From: UBA9655 sp964597045
Lineage (GTDB): Bacteria > Pseudomonadota > Alphaproteobacteria > UBA9655
Assembly: GCA_964597045.1 (NCBI GenBank)
Contig: CAZQWE010000003.1
Span: 1-64,000, forward strand
Reading direction: 5' to 3'
Length of the DNA: 64,000 nucleotides
Below the pieces are notes generated by a model that was not told the origin of the DNA, ran no database searches, and was given only the letters and a program-made list of their open reading frames with translations. Within the stretch, counting starts at the first letter, position 1; the number at the start of each line of letters is the position of its first letter. This document shows positions 59,154-64,000 of this stretch, piece by piece. Position numbers and translations under genes: made by a program.

Positions 59154-59575
59154 AGTCGAACCTCAGTTAGCTTATAAAAAATGTGGTGACCTAAACGGAG
59201 CTTTATTTTTTCCACCTTCGCCCATGCTGGGTGGCAGGAGACAGCATGATAATGATCGCACCCTCTTGTAAGATCGGGCCAAATGCCTTCCCCAACCTTT
59301 TCCCCAACTTCCTTACAAAGGAGAAAGAGGGGTTCCTTGAGGGTGGCTTGACTCTCGAGGAGAGTGCGGTTCGGGTCTTTCTCATTCCAGCAAGAGAATT
59401 GTTTCGGCTTGAGACACACATCCGCAATAGTTTTTCCGAAGGTTTCTCCCCTCTTAAAGCGGTTTATTATAACATTCGCCACCGCAATTAGGGCACCGGG
59501 GCCATAGGTTTCATATTCCCCCCTTGCTTCTCCATAAATTGTTTTGGCAAGAATCGTCAGATCATGTTCATTCAT
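59150..59575 (-). CDS. SleB/CwlJ-type cell wall hydrolase (endolysin)
   Basis: 141 residues. AKTIYGEARGE at the N-terminus carries the catalytic Glu of the SleB fold; VANVIINRFK, VCLKPKQFSCWN and GCDHYHA follow as in the family. It would cleave peptidoglycan (lytic transglycosylase or amidase-like). The frame is open to 59608, but ATG 59575 overlaps the preceding stop by ATGA, which makes it the likely start. Paired with the downstream holin. Confidence 0.88.
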   Translation of the reverse strand: MNEHDLTILAKTIYGEARGEYETYGPGALIAVANVIINRFKRGETFGKTIADVCLKPKQFSCWNEKDPNRTLLESQATLKEPLFLLCKEVGEKVGEGIWPDLTRGCDHYHAVSCHPAWAKVEKIKLRLGHHIFYKLTEVRL

Positions 59576-60096
59576 AGGGAATTTCCTTTCGTTAAATATT
59601 GCCAACACTTTCCATTAAAAAAAATGGGGGAACACGTTCCTTCTTCCAGAAGGAACGCAAACTTGCCCAAGGTTTCCTCTTTCGGGAGAGTTTCCTTCTC
59701 AAAGAGAGGGAGAGTCATATTTTTTGCCTTATGAAAGGGAATGAGACTTTTCCATTGGTGCCCCTCCTGATTCCACTCAAAACTCGTATGAGACTGAAGA
59801 CATTCATAAATTCCCGTCTCTTGAGTGATGATGTCTTGCTTATGATAAAGGGTTTGCGTATTCCACCCCCCTCGAAAGGGAAGACTGATCTTTGGCAGAG
59901 GAAAGTTACCATAGTCCGTTCCACAGGAACCTTTGATGGATAGGGACTCATTTTCAAGATTAATGAGACGAATGCTTTCAGGCGTTTCAGAGTCATTTTC
60001 AAGATGATGAAGCCTTTCCTCAAGTTCCCTAAAATTGCCATCGAGTTCTGCAGCCGTAAGAGGGGCCCCTTTTTCGGCACGATACGTGATTGTCAT
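59572..60096 (-). CDS. phage-module protein with carbohydrate-binding-like motif
   Basis: 174 residues. The N-terminus MTITYRAEKGAPLTAAELDGNFRELEERL resembles the start of phage tail-fibre or tail-tip proteins (a T..ELD.NF..L motif). The middle (about 98-135) has WNTQTLYHKQDIITQETGIYECLQSH...W, like the W..G..Y..GD.V...G..Y.C...H pattern of chitin-type carbohydrate-binding modules. A similar stretch occurs in the tail protein at 61886-63622. Coupled to the SleB gene. Exact role unknown. Confidence 0.6.
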   Translation of the reverse strand: MTITYRAEKGAPLTAAELDGNFRELEERLHHLENDSETPESIRLINLENESLSIKGSCGTDYGNFPLPKISLPFRGGWNTQTLYHKQDIITQETGIYECLQSHTSFEWNQEGHQWKSLIPFHKAKNMTLPLFEKETLPKEETLGKFAFLLEEGTCSPIFFNGKCWQYLTKGNSL

Positions 60097-60116
60097 ATGA
60101 ATTTCCTTTCAAAAAA

Positions 60117-60138
60117 AAAGCGCCCCAAAGGGCGCTTT
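60117..60138 (-). terminator. intrinsic terminator of the outer-membrane protein gene
   Basis: AAAGCGCCC (60117-60125) and GGGCGCTTT (60130-60138) form a 9-bp stem with a 4-base loop; on the minus strand it is followed by nine Ts (complement of the A-run 60111-60119). It lies about 25 bp after the stop of the gene at 60161-60928, separating it from the phage gene downstream. Confidence 0.9.
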
Positions 60139-60160
60139 CATTGTAGAGTTGTGAGTTTTT

Positions 60161-60928
60161 TTAAAGTGAAAGTTTAACACCAATCGTAATAGGAATAAAA
60201 ACTTGTGCGCCTGTGCTTCCAATCTTGTAGGATCCTTGAACAGGTTGATTGAGGATAAAGTTTCCCTTTCTTCTTGAGGCAGCGACAACTTCTCCCTTAA
60301 GAGTGACAGAAAGATATTTTTGAAGCTGCCAGTCCACACCGAGTTGTAAACCCCCTGCAAGGGAATTTAACTTTCCAAAGTAAGTATATGAACTTGTCGC
60401 AGATCCACCAGTATAGGTTGCGACTTGGTTAACCGTGACTGAGTTTTGGGAGAGGACACCGATTTTTAAACCCACGAAAGGTTTGACGGGGCTGCTTTTG
60501 AACGTAAAATAATACCGGGTTCCGAGATAGTTACCATAGGAATTATATTGCCCAAACTGTTGAGCAAAGTTTACACCTTGGCTTGAGAATGTATAGGATT
60601 TACCTGCTGCATGGGTCCAATCAAAATCATAAAAAATTTCCACATTATTCTTAACCATGTAGCCAAGTTCAGCTGCAAGATCATAGGGCAGTTTGAATTG
60701 TTTACTAAAGGCTGGGGGTCTGAGTCCTGTAAACGGTGGATTTAAACCTGCTGAATTATTAGGGGTTTTTCGATTGCTATAAACAGTCGGCATCATGCTG
60801 GCTTGAAAGCTCGCGGCGAATTTTCCTTCACAGGTGCTACTCCAAGCCCGTCCATGGGTTTTTGCATTTGCGCCAGTGATAACAAAAGTACTCATAATGA
60901 GAGTTGTGGAAATGATTCTAGAAAACAT
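60161..60928 (-). CDS. outer-membrane beta-barrel protein within the phage module
   Basis: 255 residues. Signal peptide (about 1-22, ending ANA), then amphipathic strands alternating with loops, ending KIGSTGAQVFIPITIGVKLSL, with a terminal Leu as in a C-terminal barrel strand rather than Phe. GLKIGV, GLQLGVDWQLQKYLSVTLKGEV and DLAAELGYMVKNNVEIFYDF are typical of OmpW/opacity-like eight-stranded barrels. It has its own AGGAAGG ribosome binding site and terminator, unlike its phage neighbours, so it is probably an independent cargo gene. Surface role unknown. Confidence 0.8.
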   Translation of the reverse strand: MFSRIISTTLIMSTFVITGANAKTHGRAWSSTCEGKFAASFQASMMPTVYSNRKTPNNSAGLNPPFTGLRPPAFSKQFKLPYDLAAELGYMVKNNVEIFYDFDWTHAAGKSYTFSSQGVNFAQQFGQYNSYGNYLGTRYYFTFKSSPVKPFVGLKIGVLSQNSVTVNQVATYTGGSATSSYTYFGKLNSLAGGLQLGVDWQLQKYLSVTLKGEVVAASRRKGNFILNQPVQGSYKIGSTGAQVFIPITIGVKLSL

Positions 60929-61010
60929 GCTTTTTCCTTCCTGTATGCTAAATTATATTTTTGTATGTGAACCATACTGTATTTTCTTTAAAATTGTAAA
61001 GCCATTACCC

Positions 61011-61889
61011 TTAAGGATCATACGGTTTAAAATGAACAAAGACCTTGGAAGGATGGCCAACAAGACGTTCTCCCAAATAAGATCTAAAAAGAGAGATCCC
61101 TGCGTTTGTTTCAAGGGAAAGGGTGCAGAATCCTTCAGCTAAGGCCCCGCCAAGACTCAGGTACTGTTCCCTTTTTGGTTCAGGAAAATAGATAAGATTT
61201 TGTTTGAAATCCTGGCCACCTAAGGGGGGAGGCGTGTGCTGTTCATGTAACAGGAGGGAAGAAAATAATCGAACCCGAGTCCTGTCTTCCGAAGCGACAA
61301 GTGAATAGTAGACTTGGCAAATGTCATCAAGTTTTGCTCCCTCCTTATAATACCCTCCATATCCTCTGAGCACGCGTGTATTGAGCTTGCCAGGTGGTGT
61401 GACCAGGATTTGGTCAATCCCATATGAGGTTACGCGCTCATGAACCTGTTCACTTTCCGTGATAAAGGGTTTCACATATAAAGGATTTCCCATCAGAAGT
61501 CGTCCTTCTGAAAAGACATCACCTTGAAGCGGAGTGGAATTTCCCTCAGTCATAAAATATCCCAGACCATCATATTGAAGGGTAATACCCTCCCAACAGG
61601 AGGATTCAATCTCTCCCGCGTACCCATATGTCATTGAGTCTTTCTCATAAAGTTGACAATCGGGAAGAGGTATCCCTTCAACCGTTAATTGCACTTTAAT
61701 GTTCTTATTAAGGAGAGGCAGGGGTTTCAGGGTACATCTCAAAACAAGTGTTTCGATAGTTGTTTTCCTATCCTCAAGGAGTTCAAAATGGGGAGGTCCG
61801 GTAATTTCTAGAACACCGAGATCGGAATTTAACTCAGGAGGGATGGGCTCAAAACCTTGCCTGTCTTGAAGGGTTGAGAAAATATTCAT
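61011..61889 (-). CDS. phage tail-associated protein, unknown
   Basis: 292 residues, no signal peptide. Beta-rich with Gly/Pro turns; repeated short strand pairs (VLEITGPPHFELLED, IETLVLRCTLKPLPLL). Its ATG overlaps the stop of the large tail protein gene by 4 bp, so the two are translated together, which suggests that it is another tail-tip component. I recognise no specific family. Confidence 0.6.
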   Translation of the reverse strand: MNIFSTLQDRQGFEPIPPELNSDLGVLEITGPPHFELLEDRKTTIETLVLRCTLKPLPLLNKNIKVQLTVEGIPLPDCQLYEKDSMTYGYAGEIESSCWEGITLQYDGLGYFMTEGNSTPLQGDVFSEGRLLMGNPLYVKPFITESEQVHERVTSYGIDQILVTPPGKLNTRVLRGYGGYYKEGAKLDDICQVYYSLVASEDRTRVRLFSSLLLHEQHTPPPLGGQDFKQNLIYFPEPKREQYLSLGGALAEGFCTLSLETNAGISLFRSYLGERLVGHPSKVFVHFKPYDP

Positions 61890-63622
61890 TCGTCATCTCC
61901 ATAGGTAACAGTGCAGGGGATCGTATGCTCCAGTATGTCTCTTGTTCGCAGATCTTTAAACGCAACACGCAGACTTGTGGGTTTGATGTAAAGGGCAGAA
62001 AGACTTTTTTGTGTTAAAAAATCAGCTTCCTGTTCAAGGGGACTGTTGGCAACATCAACCCTTCGAATAAAGGGCCCTATATGTCCCAAAGGAGGGGCAC
62101 TCCCATCGTACCTCATATACTTTAAGCCAGTTGGTGTTTCACAGATACGGTTAAGCTGAACTTGTCCTCCGTCCTCTAAATAATCTGTTACGTATTCAGG
62201 TGATGGTTGATTCATTCGTTTTTTTGACTGTTCAGTTTTCTCTAGACAGAGAAGAGTCACCCGACATATTTTTTCACCCGTATCCCCTTTTGCGATGAAG
62301 GAATAGGCGATGACTTTCCCCGTGATTTCACCTCCAGGTATGCGTGGATCGTTCAGGGTAATGGACGTGTCACAAACAAGGCTCATCATCTTCTCCCAGG
62401 TTGTTTCAAATACAATTTTTAGATTTCGTCTGGATGTTTTCATCTCCACCCGAGCCCTCTCCATAGCATGTTCTGCAGCTAGGTATCCTCTATCCGTTAA
62501 GAAAAATGAAGCGCGGGCAGGGTTTTCAAGGGGTGTTTTAAAATTCCTTTTTAAATGCCACTTTTGTTCTTCAAAGATCATCCCAGCTTTGTGGTCAAAA
62601 AGACACCGGTAAATCCCATTTTTATGGGTGACTTTGTCTCCTAAAGTATATGTTGTTTCAGGCATCCATGGATGGGCATTGGGTTCAGGATTGATATTTT
62701 GTAAGGTGAAGTCTAGGTGCTTTATCCCATCACTACCTCCCATACATGTCTGCTCTAAGGTGAAAGTCAGTGTTTCCTTCCGAAGTTGTTTGACTTTCCA
62801 ACCCACCCAGAGGGTGGGCTTAAACCAAAACCGCCGCAGTTTATAGGAACGGGCCTTCCCCTTTTCATCTTGAAGAGGATGGGCTTTTGAATACGCGGGA
62901 TAATTGGCCCCAGTGGGACGCCTTGCCTTAAGGCCACTTTTAAGCACCCATATCCCCGATCTTCCCAGATACTTGCCCCTCTCAGGCCAATTCTTGAGGA
63001 GCGCGTTTTTCGAATAGGTACTGACTTGAGAGTTTGGAAAGGCTCGCCTGATACTGGAGCTTATATTCGCCATTCCCCATTCCTTCTGAATCCAATGGAC
63101 ATGAACCTTTACCTCACACCTAGAAAGGGGTGGCTTTAGCTTTGTGATTTTTAAGGAGTCTTTAAAGAAATCACCTCCGATATGAAGCTTTTGTTTTCCT
63201 TGAAATAAATCACCTTCGGAGATCTCTCCCGTGAGGCGATGACAGGAAAAGGTTGTCATCTTGATATCTTGTCTCTCGTTAAAATCATTGTGCTTCTCAG
63301 ACGGTATATAAAGGCCATCCCAAAAGGGGTGAAGTCTGTTTTTCTTCAGGAGGGTTTGAATATTGACTTTATAGTCAGGTGGGCGTGAGATAAGAATGAT
63401 CTCGCTCAAGGAATCGTTCACTCTATTTGGAGAAGCCTCAACAACGCCTTGGAACAGTACTTTTTCGTTACTCGTTTTGATCATTCCTTTTGTTCCAAGC
63501 TTTGGATAGGGAGACAAGGCATCAACCACAATCTTCGCTTTTGGAAAGTTATTTTCTTCTTCACTGATTTCAATGTCAAAGAGGGGGATGGAGTCGTGAT
63601 CCCAGGAAAGATGTAAATTCAT
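61886..63622 (-). CDS. large phage/GTA-type tail (baseplate hub-like) protein
   Basis: 578 residues. An N-terminal beta domain (HLSWDHDSIPLFDIEISEEENNFPKAKIVVD) resembles gpD/VgrG-like hub starts, followed by mixed domains. Near residues 323-352 it has PETTYTLGDKVTHKNGIY and then RCLFDHKAG...W, a carbohydrate-binding-like motif as in the gene at 59572. The C-terminal half has EMKTSRRNLKIVFETTWEKM and DPRIPGGEITGKVIAYSF, a layout seen in tail proteins that mature on cell surfaces. It is the first gene of the minus-strand module. Identification rests on the context with holin and endolysin. Confidence 0.6.
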   Translation of the reverse strand: MNLHLSWDHDSIPLFDIEISEEENNFPKAKIVVDALSPYPKLGTKGMIKTSNEKVLFQGVVEASPNRVNDSLSEIILISRPPDYKVNIQTLLKKNRLHPFWDGLYIPSEKHNDFNERQDIKMTTFSCHRLTGEISEGDLFQGKQKLHIGGDFFKDSLKITKLKPPLSRCEVKVHVHWIQKEWGMANISSSIRRAFPNSQVSTYSKNALLKNWPERGKYLGRSGIWVLKSGLKARRPTGANYPAYSKAHPLQDEKGKARSYKLRRFWFKPTLWVGWKVKQLRKETLTFTLEQTCMGGSDGIKHLDFTLQNINPEPNAHPWMPETTYTLGDKVTHKNGIYRCLFDHKAGMIFEEQKWHLKRNFKTPLENPARASFFLTDRGYLAAEHAMERARVEMKTSRRNLKIVFETTWEKMMSLVCDTSITLNDPRIPGGEITGKVIAYSFIAKGDTGEKICRVTLLCLEKTEQSKKRMNQPSPEYVTDYLEDGGQVQLNRICETPTGLKYMRYDGSAPPLGHIGPFIRRVDVANSPLEQEADFLTQKSLSALYIKPTSLRVAFKDLRTRDILEHTIPCTVTYGDDE

Positions 63623-63719
63623 GAGACTGTCTCCTTGCTTGATTAAAATTCAGTGTTGACGTATGAGTTCTTTGTCTTTATCTCTATTGGACGTTTTATT
63701 TAAGGAAGAGTAAACAGCT

Positions 63720-64000
63720 GTGACTTTGAACTTTTCATGGTTTAATTCTAAAGGATTTCTGCAAGGCATTTTTTGGATGCTTGTGGTTTGTGCTATCAGT
63801 AATATGAATGACATCCTTACAAAATATGTGGGGACAAGGCTTTCCGGTTTTGAGGTTGCTTTCTTTCGGTTTTTCTTTAGCACCCTTGTGCTGCTGCCTT
63901 TTATGTTAGCGAAAGGAAAGAGTTCCTTTGTCACCCATTATCCTGGGGTTCAGTTTATGCGGTCACTTCTGCTCGTTCTCGCTGTAGCTCCCTGGTGTTA
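63720..64000 (+). CDS. EamA/DMT family transporter, 3' end cut off
   Basis: The first 93 codons of a drug/metabolite transporter: FWMLVVCAISNMNDILTKYVGTRLSGFEVAFFRFFFS and a second segment, matching EamA proteins such as RhaT- or S-adenosylmethionine-type carriers. GTG at 63720 is the first codon after an in-frame TAA (63711-63713) and follows AAGGAAGAG by 9 bases, which decides the start. The gene runs off the window. Divergent from the phage module. Confidence 0.85.
   Translation, partial: MTLNFSWFNSKGFLQGIFWMLVVCAISNMNDILTKYVGTRLSGFEVAFFRFFFSTLVLLPFMLAKGKSSFVTHYPGVQFMRSLLLVLAVAPWC

Noticed and set aside
63650..63934. 94-residue minus-strand ORF
   Set aside because: It is antisense to the start of the EamA transporter, which has clear family sequence on the plus strand.

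Overview
This window looks like the chromosome of a low-GC alphaproteobacterium, most likely a protist endosymbiont of the Holosporales/Paracaedibacter type. That is inferred from gene content: a MucR/Ros regulator, DUF2125, an SH3b (DUF1058-like) protein next to dut and coaBC, one LolC/E-type subunit, an F0 cluster atpI-B-E-F'-F without the F1 genes, and a 3TM holin of the gene-transfer-agent type. No rRNA is present, so the lineage cannot be fixed more closely. Coding density is high, with many 4-bp ATGA overlaps between genes.

Layout. 1-9.2 kb: plsC (cut by the window edge), DUF2125, xth, small exported and membrane proteins, an LplT-like MFS carrier, and a coaBC-dut-SH3b-namZ-like operon. 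9.3-16 kb: a c-di-GMP phosphodiesterase, a HisC-like aminotransferase, exported proteins of unknown function, a thioredoxin-fold protein and an exported Pcm. 16-19 kb: surface polysaccharide polymerase/ligase and flippase genes, then tRNA-Thr. 19.7-27.1 kb: tsaD-gpsA-EVE, then pstC-(small membrane protein)-pstA-pstB-phoU-tyrS. 27.1-30.3 kb: accessory island with two AAA+ ATPases. 30.3-40 kb: radC-map, mucR, an osmoprotectant ABC transporter, a DnaA-domain-I-like protein, lolD-lolC, a broken Fic gene, a DsbA-like protein, a heme-binding-type protein and bcp. 40-50.3 kb: an AsmA-like giant protein, a DUF1016 nuclease, a DipZ-like protein, a Bax-like glucosaminidase, nfuA and the F0 genes. 50.3-58.5 kb: pstS, ispB, an MFS carrier under a TPP riboswitch, and three more AAA+ ATPases. 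58.6-63.6 kb: a phage/GTA-like lysis and tail module with an outer-membrane protein gene inside it. The window ends in a partial EamA transporter.

The most striking signal is a dispersed set of five AAA+ ATPase genes with C-terminal PD-(D/E)XK-like motifs (starting at 27239, 28894, 52611, 55538 and 58532). Each is preceded directly by its own repeat array, different in sequence for every gene. The three AAA_14/DUF4143-type genes have short direct repeats with a 22, 23 or 24 bp period. The two ATPase_2/DUF234-type genes have two long palindromes exactly 54 bp apart. In four of the five, a plausible -35/-10 promoter is interleaved with the repeats. One of these genes (and a separate DUF1016 nuclease gene) sits at the 3' end of a housekeeping gene whose 3' end is duplicated on the far side. 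A 98-bp scar between DUF2125 and xth has the same ingredients (a 24-bp-period repeat pair plus a duplicated gene end) but no ATPase. A broken Fic gene also carries its own palindromic repeats. I read this as a family of self-regulated, possibly mobile 'array + ATPase/nuclease' cassettes that settle at gene ends. The arrays and duplications are directly visible; mobility and self-regulation are inference.
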